From Xanthostigma xanthostigma (lineage: Eukaryota > Arthropoda > Insecta > Raphidioptera > Raphidiidae): a stretch of 64,000 nucleotides of DNA. A program made the position numbers and the translations under genes. Of this stretch, positions 46,101-56,900 are shown in pieces (positions within the stretch are counted from its first letter, which is position 1; each line of letters begins with the position of its first letter). The stretch spans positions 80,016,948 to 80,080,947 of the forward strand of contig OY754464.1 in assembly GCA_963575645.1 (NCBI GenBank). Reading direction: 5' to 3'. The notes beneath the pieces are model-generated. The model worked only from the letters and a program-made list of their open reading frames with translations, ran no database searches and was not told the origin of the DNA.

Positions 46101-48385
46101 AAAAATTTGTCTATAGCCAATTTGGTTTAATCCTATTTTTATATACACTTCCGGTCAGTCTTCTCATTTATCATTGTGTTAAAAATCGCATTTTTAATAA
46201 TTAATAACTTGAAAACTAGACGGTCAATGTTTTTGAAAAAATGCAGTTGAATGTATGAGATATCCATAATTAACATATTAAAATTTCAGCATATTATCTA
46301 TACATTGCTCTATCGGGCGTATAACCTTAAACAATTTCACTGCACACTCATCGAATTCCGGAAAGTCGAGACGTTGGGCACGTTTCCTTTTCAAATTGTT
46401 CTCACTCAAAATCTTATTTTAATAATTATTTAAATACTGAGCGGTGTAGCGTAGTGGTGAGAACACTGGACTCGTATTCGGGAGGTACTGGGTTCGAATC
46501 CTGGCGGGGGCATATGTAACTGGGACTTTTTCCCGCTGCCTCTCGCCGAGAAACGATAATTACTGTACCGGCCCTCTTGTTGAGGTTTTCCATAGTTTCC
46601 CTCAATAATTCCAGATAAATATGTCAATCTCATGACCGATTACCTGTCCTATGCTCATTTGCGTACCTTATCCTAATGTCTTAAAATTCCTTCATTCGCC
46701 CGTTGCTATTAATTAAGTGGAAGTTTTAAAATGTATAACATAACGGGAAATGTGATAGATGCAAAATGGTAATGGTGCGAATGGCGTCTGTTATGACATA
46801 AATTCGAGAAATGGGCGTTAAACTCATTATTATTATTATTATTTAAATAAGTCGACAGAATGTTTCCTGGTACACCAAACTCCTTTGACATATTCTACGC
46901 TCTAAAGGCCATACGAATAAATAAATATCTATCTATCTATCTTGTGATATGAATACGTTAAATATTACATAAATTAATTTTTTAGGTCAACGTCCATTTT
47001 TGTGTTCGGTGTGTGGTAAAGGTTTCCGGCAACAGCCTGACCTGGGCTATCACATGCGCACCCACACAAAAGAAAAACCTTACATGTGCACTGTCTGCGG
47101 AAAGCGCATGTCCATGTCCTGCCATCTGGTGCAGCATATGAGAACTCATACGGGAGAGAAGCCATTTGCCTGTTTAGAATGCGGTAAAAAAAATTCTTTA
47201 CTCTATCATTTTTAAACACCTTAGTATCAATGTGTTGTAACTAGTGATGTGCCGGATCGTTAAAAATGTATATCCGCGGATACGGATCTGAATACGAATA
47301 TTTGGTTTCAAGATCCGCGGATACGGATACGGATCTTAACTTTCTTAGAGTACGCGGCGGTAAATATTGCACATCGACCTTTGGAAAGAGACTATCTGTT
47401 ATGGGAAAAAGTTATTGACCTCTTTAAGAGTTAACTCTCATAACAGATTGTCTCTTTCCAAAGATCGATTTGCAATATTTCATTATAAAGATAGTGTTTT
47501 AGTACCTTTGAGTTATGTACTATTGGTATAGTACTCACTACGATAAATGTTTGCAATATAAAGGTGCCAAATACGATTTTAAAAATAAAAAATAATCTGA
47601 ATGGAATTTAACAGTTTTTCATTATTACGTAATCACCTATATATATAAAATTTCATCTATGAATTGAAAATTAATAAGGCAAAAGATCCGCCAAAAATTA
47701 ACGGATACGGATCTCTATTCTCCCTTGGATATCCGCGGATATGGATATCCGGCACATCACTAGTTGTAACATATTTAACACATTGTGGGAAGTATTAGGG
47801 TTGATCCACAGGCAACCGGTTTCCAAATTTTTAGTTTGAATTCATCACAGATTTACGTAAATTACATCATATTATGCATTTGTCAATATATCTATTTTTT
47901 TGACGTGATAACGTCTTATAAATTGATGAAACACCGGCTGCACGCATGAAAAAGTGTCACGTTCCGCCTGAGCCTGAGCGTGCAAGCGAGAGCGCGGTAT
48001 AAGCGATAGAGAGGCACGATCGGCCCAAGCGTCGGCTTGTACGCATTTCTCTCTCTTCTCGCGTGACGTCAGAGAGTTCATCAATGTTTCTTTATGACGT
48101 TATCACGTAAAACTGTCGTCCGTAAACCGACTTTACAGACAACCAATTTTTTTTCCAGGTAAGGCGTTTGCGTCAACAACTCGCTTAAAACGACACGAAA
48201 TAATTCATACGGGTGAAAAACCATACGTTTGCAATGTGTGCTCGAAGGCATTTAATCGTCTGAGTACACTTCGAATACATGCTCTTACTCACACCGACGT
48301 CCGGCCACATAGGTGCGAAGTCTGCGGTCGGGGATTTATACAAGCACATTGTTTGAGGAATCACATGAATACTCATAGAAAGTAA
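40181..48385 (+). CDS. ZAD-domain C2H2 zinc-finger protein
   Basis: Four exons join into 442 residues: 40,181-40,324, 40,627-41,386, 46,986-47,183 and 48,159-48,385 (stop TAA). The N-terminal ZAD is split by intron 1 and shows both cysteine pairs (C15/C18 and C60/C63); in insects this domain mediates dimerisation of nuclear DNA-binding proteins. An acidic, Asn-rich linker of about 170 residues follows, then seven C2H2 fingers with H/TGE(K)P-type linkers. Fingers 1-2 are in exon 2, 3-4 and half of 5 in exon 3, the rest in exon 4. The last finger ends HMNTHRK. The most likely role is a sequence-specific transcription factor. An AATAAA at 48,401 lies 15 bp past the stop. Intron 2 is 5.6 kb of nested repeats. 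The ZAD-zinc-finger family is too expanded to give a symbol. Confidence 0.93.
41399..41927. mobile_element. Foldback MITE family F, copy 1 (ZAD intron 2)
   Basis: 529 bp with ends TATGTTACGGCTAATACGAG and their inverse, flanked by TA. It is nearly identical to 52,462-52,999. It starts 12 bp after the exon 2 donor site. The interior contains many TTCGCGAATTAACCGG-type inverted motifs. It has no coding capacity. Confidence 0.8.
41938..42330. mobile_element. MITE with AACAATGGGCGTGTTTGG ends
   Basis: Inverted ends share AACAATGGGCGTGTTTGGCC and a TTTAGTAAGT block. About 393 bp, noncoding, immediately right of the family F copy. Confidence 0.75.
42755..43213. mobile_element. PIF/Harbinger-like MITE
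   Basis: 459 bp with ends CGCTGTGTCCTATGTAAACG and, inverted, GGGTGTGTCCTACGTATGTA. It is flanked by TTA (42,752-42,754 and 43,214-43,216). The other family H copy shows the uninterrupted site CCGTTAGACG, confirming the insertion and its 3 bp duplication. The interior is rich in GATGCGTGCG/CGCATCGCAC motifs. Confidence 0.85.
43446..46037. repeat. 2.6 kb near-perfect inverted repeat
   Basis: Arms of roughly 1.25 kb (about 43,450-44,760 and 44,790-46,020) mirror each other around a very short spacer near 44,780. A 62-codon frame is identical in the two arms (44,219-44,407 plus, 45,053-45,241 minus), which shows how little they have diverged. Each arm contains three or four tandem units of 175-190 bp starting near CCGTCGTATTTCAGCCATTT. 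It interrupts the family H repeat. RNA across it would form a very long hairpin. No transposase seen. Confidence 0.85.
46436..46840 (+). mobile_element. tRNA-derived SINE
   Basis: The head has A-box-like GTGTAGCGTAGTGGTGAGAA and a B box GGTTCGAATCC, as in a tRNA. A unique body follows, ending in an ATT microsatellite (46,814-46,842). The body's 3' part recurs in reverse at 23,443-23,557. It lies in ZAD intron 2. A TATC microsatellite lies at about 46,927-46,941. Confidence 0.8.
47242..47762. mobile_element. hAT-type MITE (ZAD intron 3)
   Basis: 521 bp with inverted ends TAGTGATGTGCCGGAT and a perfect 8 bp duplication GTTGTAAC (47,234-47,241 and 47,763-47,770). GGATACGGAT-type subrepeats lie near both ends. 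It has no coding capacity. Confidence 0.9.
47894..48154 (+). mobile_element. Repeat family I, copy 1, reaching the exon 4 splice acceptor
   Basis: It starts TTTTTTTGACGTGATAACGT and ends GACAACCAATTTTTTT. Copy 2, inverted, is at 54,921-55,226. Its right end overlaps the T-rich tract just before the AG at 48,157-48,158. The last 4-5 intron bases lie outside the shared sequence. Confidence 0.7.
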
Positions 48386-48400
48386 ATTTTGCTGTTGTTC

Positions 48401-48406
48401 AATAAA
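48401..48406 (+). terminator. Poly(A) signal of the ZAD gene
   Basis: AATAAA 15 bp after the stop codon, on the coding strand. Its position fits a very short 3' UTR. Confidence 0.6.
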
Positions 48407-49323
48407 AAACTCATCAGATAACCTAGAAAGTTTATTTTCAATTTTCCTATCTTGTGACATAACATGTGAGTATTTATAAAGTTTTGCATAATTACTGACG
48501 CTTTGAGAATACTACTGCACATACACAATTTATTAGAGTGGGGGAAGAATATTAGAACCATATAATACTCCTATATTGCTAGTAGGGATCTGTAAAAGGA
48601 TGACGATCAAACGGCTCAGAAATACATACATCTGTCTCCGTCATTTAGATCTCAAATGTTACGCGCATTTCCGAGAATGGAGAATGCACTTGCCCACTAG
48701 TCGCAAGTAAGTGAGATATATGCCGTTGTTGTATCTCTTGGTGAACACCATATATTTAATAATTTACTATATGAATCATTGTCTATCTACTCAATGTGCG
48801 GTGAGTGAAGGCAACAAAGCATATTGAAAATATATCTGCGTCTCTTTCTTGGATATAATTCCCTGATTTCTCTGATGATAGGATTGGTTGATGTACTTGC
48901 ATTCAATGGGAATAAAGTATCTCTGTTTCAAAAACTTTGTTTTTTTCTATGACGTTAACATGGGCGTACGCGGTTTTTGGCCCAAGAGGGGGCAAATTAG
49001 AAATTTCTTAAGCCGAGTCCCCCGTGCTTGTTTTTCCCTCCAGGATACGCCAGTGCTTCCGGCGTAAAAAAAGACAGAAGTATATGTTTGCACCCTAATG
49101 ATTTGATTGCAATTTTGTTCCTATGCTGAGTATAGAATAAAAATGTATGGTGAACACACTCCCACTTAGGGAAATCAGCGATACAGAAGCATTAAATATA
49201 TGATTAGAATGTCCGACATCTTGTATGGATCTTTTCCGGGGTATGCGCACATAAGTATAAATGTACAATCGATACGAAATTATTCCTTGGCGCCACAAAA
49301 AGTTTTGGTAACACAATCTACAC
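48407..49323. other. Intergenic region between convergent genes
   Basis: The spacer between the ends of the ZAD gene (plus) and Bub3 (minus), before the nested hAT elements. No gene is supported. Confidence 0.35.
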
Positions 49324-50865
49324 CAGTGATTCCCAAAGTGGTCTATATCGACCCCCAGGGGTCGACGACAACTTTCAAGGGGTCCATGTCAGCGGGAAAA
49401 AAAATTGGGGGTCCATGAAATGAAAATAGGGGTCAACGATAAGGAATCTCCTAACAAAAAAAGAAACAAACTGGACATCGTTAACTGAAGAGATTTAAGA
49501 TTAAGCCAAACAGGGCCCTCGCGCTCTATAGTGCGATGCACGCGGGCGGCACATTCAAGGGGCGGCAAATGGCCTATTTGTGTTATGTTTTTTGTACTGT
49601 ATAGAAAAAATATATAACTGATATTATATCAATTTTATTTGCATACTGCCTGCGTGAAAACTCTTACGAGTAGTTATTTATTTTTTAATGAAATTCGAAT
49701 TCGAAATATTTCGCGCGCAGTTTTCGATTCAATAGTTAGTTCACATCAGCGCGTAGACAGGGCGCCCCTATCGGGAGACTCCCGCGTATGTTTATATCTT
49801 GAATTTTTCTGTCGATTCCTGCAAGAGTGCGAGTGAAGTAAAGTATTTTTCAATCAACAAATACTTTTTACTAATTGATAAACTAATGATTATTTTGACT
49901 TAATGAGTTCTCTCAGCTCAGTGGTGAAACTAAATTTTTCTTTCATTCATAAGTACGACAGGAGAAGAACGCCGTGAAAAATCGCACGGAGTAAACTGTT
50001 TTTGTAGAGAACAGTTTACTCCGCGGAGTGATTTTTTTAACGTGAAGGGAGAATTTTTGAAGTTCACTCTGTACGGAGTGAATTTTCAAAATTCACTGTT
50101 TAATGTGTTTCATTTTAATTGAATATATTTCAGAATTAAATTTAACTCCATGTAATGATTGTGTTTCGTTCTTGTGCTCGACTTTTTTAAAATAATTTTT
50201 GCTTAAAAATTATTTCATCCCGCTTTTGTAATGACGATGTGAAGTGAAGCATTGTTGCATTTCAGGAAAGTAACAAAAGAAAAAAACCTCCGGGTGCACA
50301 ATTTCGGCAGCTTAAGAAAATTAGGCAAGAAGAAAAAACAAAATGTCTGATTCTATGAAAAAATATTTGCAAAAAGACAACGAAACAAAGTTTCTATTAA
50401 TTGCACTTACGGTATTATAGTTATTTAGGATTTTTAACGTTTTTCAATTTGGCATATCGTCTAGAGAGTTTATCCCCAATAAGGGGCGTCAATTATGAAT
50501 CCGCACGTGGCCGGCGTGAGGCCTTACGAGGGCCCTGAAGCCAAATGATGAAAATTTATTATTAAAGCATCAGGTTCATCCCTCACACTAAAAGCATTTA
50601 TTTTTTGCTTAGTTATTTTATGTAACGGAAAGTAAATTTTAATTTGAATCTAATTAATAAATGTATAAAACTAAACATTTCACACTATATTTCACTACCG
50701 TTATAAATTTAAATCGTTCAAAGTGAGTAGCACTATACCGGTTGTCAAAAAAACATTTGAAATTAATGAATTTGCAAAAAATCAATATCAGATAAGCAGG
50801 GGGTCTACCCAAAACCGAAAAACATGGCAAGTGGTCTACGAGACAAAAAAGTTTGGGAACCTCTG
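49324..50865. mobile_element. Outer nonautonomous hAT element
   Basis: Ends CAGTGATTCCCAAAGTGG and, inverted, CAGAGGTTCCCAAACTTT are typical hAT termini. The flanking 8 bp are ATCTACAC and ATATACAC (7 of 8 match). GGGGTC-type direct motifs lie at the left. Another hAT element (49,511-50,537) is inserted in it. Confidence 0.8.
49511..50537 (+). mobile_element. Nonautonomous hAT element, copy 1, nested
   Basis: 1,027 bp with ends CAGGGCCCTCG and a perfect 8 bp duplication AAGCCAAA (49,503-49,510 and 50,538-50,545). It is the same family as 18,288-19,892, which lies in the opposite orientation. The interior has a small inverted repeat (CGGAGTAAACTGTT, about 49,988-50,025). No transposase. Confidence 0.9.
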
Positions 50866-50998
50866 ATATACACGATCGCCAACCTAGTAAATTAATTGTG
50901 ACCGACTGTTTTATAAGAAACATAAACACAATAAAAATTTTCAATAAATATATATTAAAACTTTAAAAGCAATTACATTTCAGTTACAGAACACATAT

Positions 50999-53900
50999 TT
51001 ATTTGGGTTTAGTTTCCTGATCCGTAACATGACGAATATATATAGTGTCTTCTGGTATCGGATCTGGATGAACTTCCATTTCATATAAATATGAACAAGC
51101 TATAGCCAAAACAGTACCTAAAATAGTAAAATACAATTGGTATCACTGTGTTTTGACAGTTTGAATGCTTATACAAGTATTAGGATTTAACATGGAGACG
51201 TGGCAACCACATTTTGCTATACTTTAATTTTCCGTCACCAGATATCAGCATTAAATCGCAATAAAAATTGATTGCACGTTTTGGGGACGTCAGAAGTAAA
51301 TCTAAGTTACTTGTACAGTGTCCTATTTAAAAGGCATTTTGAAAATATTCTAGAGCATACTTGAGGATAGCAAAATCTATTTTTTCTTAAAAATGTTTAA
51401 TTTTTAAAATTTTAAACATTAAAATAAATAATTATTTAAAAGTCAGCTGTAGTGATGTGTCGCTCCTGAGCGAGTCGTTCATAATGAACGACTCCCTTCA
51501 CGAAGCAGAGCGAGTCGCTCTTTTTTTGTGAATGACTCACTCCGAGCGCCATTGCTCTGTGCTGAGCTATTCTGTACTGTTGCATTCGCACATTTGCAGA
51601 GCGCACACAGACACTAGTGAACTTTGCACGTACGCGGTACGGAGTTATCTTTGCTGAGTCATTTAATGATGAATGACACACTGTTTACAGTGACTTAAAC
51701 CATTCACATTGACGTCGTCGACAAAGATATAATATTGTAACAATAAACGTTATTATTGTTAAGCTTTTATTATACTTTATAGTTTATCCGAAATGCGAAT
51801 AATATAAGATCAGAATCATATGAAAATGAGCTCAGAGCTGAGTGTGTGTATTGTGCTGTGCAATGCTACGTGACTCCTGAGCATGCATGATGACAGTTCA
51901 CACCTCTGCAGTCTGCACTCGTGTGTAGTGCGTACTGTTTAGTGTCGCTCCTTTGAACGACTCGCTCTGAGCGACTCTTTATAGTGATGTGGACACATCA
52001 CTAGACAACTGCCATTTCCTAATTTCAAAAACACGACATATCCAATGTATTAGCAACTGGCTTTTACAGCTACGTTATCTTGGAATTGGAACTAAGTAAA
52101 TTAGGTCAGCTACCAAAAAACAAATATTTGACAGTGACTAAAGTTCGTTGAAAAATTTGAACACCCTTGAAGTACATGATCATTTCATAAAAGACAGCGC
52201 TAGTTCCTAAACTATGGTGGCGCCTCTTCATTTACCAGAAGAATTAACTTACCGTTCTGACTAAAACTTAAAGATGTAATCGATGTATTGTATGGATGGA
52301 ATTGGCACAGTCTCTTTTTGTTAAATCCGTCCCAAATATTCACATAACCGTCCGATCCCCCGGTTGCAAATGTGTTATACGTTGAATGAAAGCTAAAAAA
52401 AACAATCAAAATCGGTTCAGTAGTTTTTTACTTAAGGTTATACGCCCGATAGAGCAATGTATATGTTACGGCTAATACGAGAAACTGGTTTATTCGCGAA
52501 TTAACCGGCGTCAAGGATAAATGCCGAATATGTCTTAGTTTCTCGCTTTTTCGCCTATTATCAAGTGCAAGCAGGTTAAAACGCGAATTATCCAAAAGCA
52601 ACCTAATAAAACGTTTATTGTCATTAGTTTTGATTCCTAAGTAGGTATTCTTATTTTTATGATAAATCTATTTGTTTTTTATCAGTGTTGTTTTATTTTA
52701 TTTGGAGAACATTTGTTATTTTGTATTATTTTAATAAAAATTACAGCTCACTACTTATACGCACGTCTATTAAATTGAGGTTAATTGCTTACTTAACATA
52801 TTATCCGGCTAATTCGCGAAAGAGCCAAGAGCTATCGGATATAACCGATCATATTGTCTAATTCGCGTTTTAACCGAATAATTTGCGAAAATTGTTAAAT
52901 CATATTTCTTTCTTTGGTAATAACCGGCTGTATTGGTTAATTCGGGTATTAGCCGGTTAATTCGCGAATTAACTAGTTTCTCGTATTAACCGTAACATAT
53001 AGATAATACGCTGAAATTTTAATATGTTAATTATGGATATCTCATACATTCAACTGCGTTTTTTAAAAAACATTGATCGTCTAGTTTTCAAGTTATTAAT
53101 TATTAAAAATGCGATTTTTAACACAGTGATAAATGAGAAGACTGACCGGAAGTGTATATAAAAATAAGATTAAACCAAATTGGCTATAGACAAATTTTTA
53201 AAAAACTGATTATTCGAAAGTTTGACTCGTTTAGATAACGTAAAAATTAAAAAAACTAAACTTTCCCATGCAGTTTTGGAGAAATATTAATTAAAAATTT
53301 TACTCTGTATGCATTTTAAGGACAAAAATAAAATGAATGAATGAATGAATGAATGAAATTTTCGAAACAACTCTCAAAATCTCTATTTTCTATATTTGAA
53401 TTATATCACCATGAAAACCACATTACACGAAACATTTTCATAAATTTAGTTTTTATTAAATATTTTTTTGACGTTGCTAATAACTAAAACTTGAAAATTG
53501 GATATTATCTCATTTACCGTGTATTAAAAACTGCATTTTTAATATCCAATATCTCAAAAACTATACGTCTAACGGTTCAAAGGTTTTTAAAAACAAAACG
53601 TCAGATAAAATCTTTCGTGTACACTGGGCTTAATGAAATATACTGCTAAAGTCACAACTTTATGATAATATGTCAAATGTTTAAATATTAATTTCTTAAA
53701 TATTAAAAAATAAAGCTATGATCTACAGGATATAATATTTCCATAAGAAATAATAATTTACCAAGTCATATAACAAAATACGGACGCAATCGTTACTAAT
53801 ACGGTCGAGACTCGAGGGTGTATAACCTTAAAGAACAAATAGCCGGGCAGATAAATCCATCATCGCGTATTATAAGTAAATTTGACAACTGCGCAATATG

Positions 53901-56900
53901 GTTTTATGGGAGGCGATAGGGCTATAAATAATTTTTTTATTGCACAAGACCTCATTTACAACTGCGCAAACCGTGCGCCTCAGAATACGCTCTGAAATCT
54001 AAGCAAATCACCAGTTTGATCTTAGGTATCATGTGCACTTAAGCCAAATTTCGTTAAAAACTTCCTTTCAAAAATAAAGTTACGAATTTATTTATTTCTA
54101 TCGATGTATAATACGCACCACGAATCTAAAAGGCTCGGAAGTTAGATGCGAATGCGGGCTTGCGCTTGTACAGTCTGTTGAAAAACTACAAACTCGCAAC
54201 TCAACAAAACTAAAATAACAATTACAACTTGACAATAGCGTACTCGACTGTACTTTAAAGCAAGAAAGCGACAAGTGACAAAAGCAACGAGCGATCACGG
54301 CCAATCACCGACGAGCGCACATTCCGTGCAGGTAGCTGGGAGGTGGCGGGAGTCACAACGGCTCTAAAATGTGCCTTTGCGACGCTAACTTCCGAACCTT
54401 TTAGATCCATGGCGCGTATTATATACGTACCTAATCGCATTGACTGGGTATATTCGTTCGAGTCCGTCTTCTTTAATTCGATGACACTTGAACGCATACT
54501 TCTTCTTTTGTACATCGGGGCTGCTGTCAAGATATTCGACGGCGACCCGACCCTCGATGCTACTCAAAACAAAACCTTGTTTGTTTGGGAAACATCGAAT
54601 GGCTCGAGTCTGATATTTCAGACTGGATTCTCTTCTCTGATTTGCGTATGACATGTTTCGTAAATCCCAAACTAAAATTTTCCTGTTGGCCGTGCCAACA
54701 ACTAGTTTTTCTCCACACAAACTCATTGTATAAACCTAAAAATAATAATTAAGATTATTTCAGAAACAAAACGCTGTCAATGACGTCATAACTGTTCAAA
54801 AACCACTGATTATGATTGTTAATGGGCGGAGCTTACATCAATGTTTCAGTTTGTTTTGAGCTTATTTGAAATTAGAAAGAAACGATTTACTTGTTCATTT
54901 TGTTCAGAATTAAATATAATACAAAAAAATTGGTTGTCTGTAAAGTCGGTTTACAGACGATAGTTTTACGTGATAACGTATTCCGCTCGAATATCATATT
55001 TATAATAATACATAACCTAAATTTTAGTAGCTGTCAAACTATATTTTTACCGACTCTCTATCGCTTATACTGCGCTCTCGCTTGCACGCGCAGGGTCAGG
55101 CGGAACGCTACACTTTTCGGAACGTTACACTTGGCGGAACGCTACACTTTTCGGAACGTTACACTTTTTCGTGCATGCAGCCGGTGTTTCATCAATTTAT
55201 AAGACGTTATCGCGTCAAAAAAAATTATATGAACTTTCCTCGCAAACTAAATAGACAGATGTTTGATTTTAAATACCTTTTCTGCGGTGTTATGGGTCCC
55301 TGTACAGTGCGGTGTGCGTGGATCCCATAATTTAAGGGTACTGTCCCAGCTACCGGTCACAATTGCATTTACTTCCGACGAATATTCCACGCAACGAATT
55401 GCATCGTTATGAGATCCGATCACGGTTTCAGATGTACTATTAAAATCGTACATTTTTAATGTGTTGTCCAGTCCACCGCTGTATGAGTGAACGGCATCCT
55501 TAAAATTATATACAATTATAAATAGATACATTTTCATTCTATTTAAACTAGTGTTGGGCACAATCGATATATTTCAATAATCGAATGAATCGAAATAATC
55601 GGTTTTTATAATCGAATGATCATTCGCATTATCGATTATGAATGATGCGCAAACTTGGCAATTATTAATTTCGTTTTATTTACTTTTACAGTATAAGCGA
55701 AAGATCATTCAAAATATCGATTATGAATTATGTTCTAATTTTGCAATTTCGATTTGTTAATATTACTTAACACAATATTAATAATGGAATCACCGATATG
55801 ATCGAATAGAAATATATTTGTTATGCCCTAGATGGATACATCGTTAATTTACATAATGAGTTAAACATTAAAATTGAAATTTAAAAAATCCTTAATGTTA
55901 TAAAAACAATTTTTAGGAAGAATGATTTAAGTTTCAACTTAAATTCTTTACCACACTGAATTTCAGTTAAGCTATTTGGTAGTTTATTAAATAAAACACT
56001 GCCAAAGTAGGATGGATTTTTCTGAGACATTTTCAATCTGCATTTCTTTAGTCTAATATCTTGATTGTTTCTCATGATTATGAATATCATTTAAATTAAT
56101 ACAAGCACCACGTCACTTCATTATTCAACTATATAAGTTAACACTAAATACAACAAAGTATGTACAATCGAAAACACCCCCACTCTCCAGTGCTAGCAAA
56201 GACTTCCCATCCCAGTGCATGTAGATGCAGAAACCGAATGATATATTAATATATCATATTATATTAATCGACAGTCGACATAGCAATAGTACTGTGTCGG
56301 GATTAATATTCATTTCATATTTCATAATCGATTCAAGCGAATAATATCTCCGTTGCCATAATCGAATGATCGATTATTCGGCCATAATCGAAATATTTCG
56401 ATTATATCATTCATAATCGCCCAACAATAATTTAAACCTAATCTAGAAACTGTTTCATTAGCAATAAATTGACATTATTCAACTCATGCGCGTTATTCAT
56501 GTTTTATCATGCCTAAAAACCGAACCCCAAATAGCCATTTACCGACTGGTGACAATTACTTGTCATAACTCAATGAAGATTCCTACTAGCTCGGCCATTG
56601 TGGAGTAATGAAAATAAACGTAACTATTTTCTGAGTCGTAACGAAATAGTAGGTAACAACAACTCCGTTGTTACCCATTGAGGCTCAAATTGAGAGGCCG
56701 AATGTTTTCGACATGGAGTTTATTCATAACCGGCTAACCTCAAACCAAAACATTGAATCGTGCTGTTTGGTGCTGTTAGTATTGACAGTTTTTTTTATAA
56801 AGAAATAAATAGATATTTACAACATCTCATTAATAACAATAAATAAAACATGAATAACGCGCAATTGTTGAATAAAATTATGGGCGCAACTTGTAGGCTA

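Larger units (their letters stand above)
42520..46335 (+). mobile_element. Repeat family H, copy 1, split by two insertions
   Basis: Its pieces align, in reverse orientation, with 52,431-53,830, including CTTGGTAAATTATTATTTCT, GTTATTAGCAACGTCAAAAA and CATTGCTCTATCGGGCG. Relative to that copy it carries an extra MITE (42,755-43,213) and a large inverted repeat (43,446-46,037). No coding sequence was recognised; the class is unknown. Confidence 0.7.

Noticed and set aside
19555-49836. A 65-66 codon frame present at both 19,555-19,755 and 49,639-49,836
   Set aside because: It is part of a nonautonomous hAT element present twice; conservation is explained by recent common origin and it lacks transposase features.
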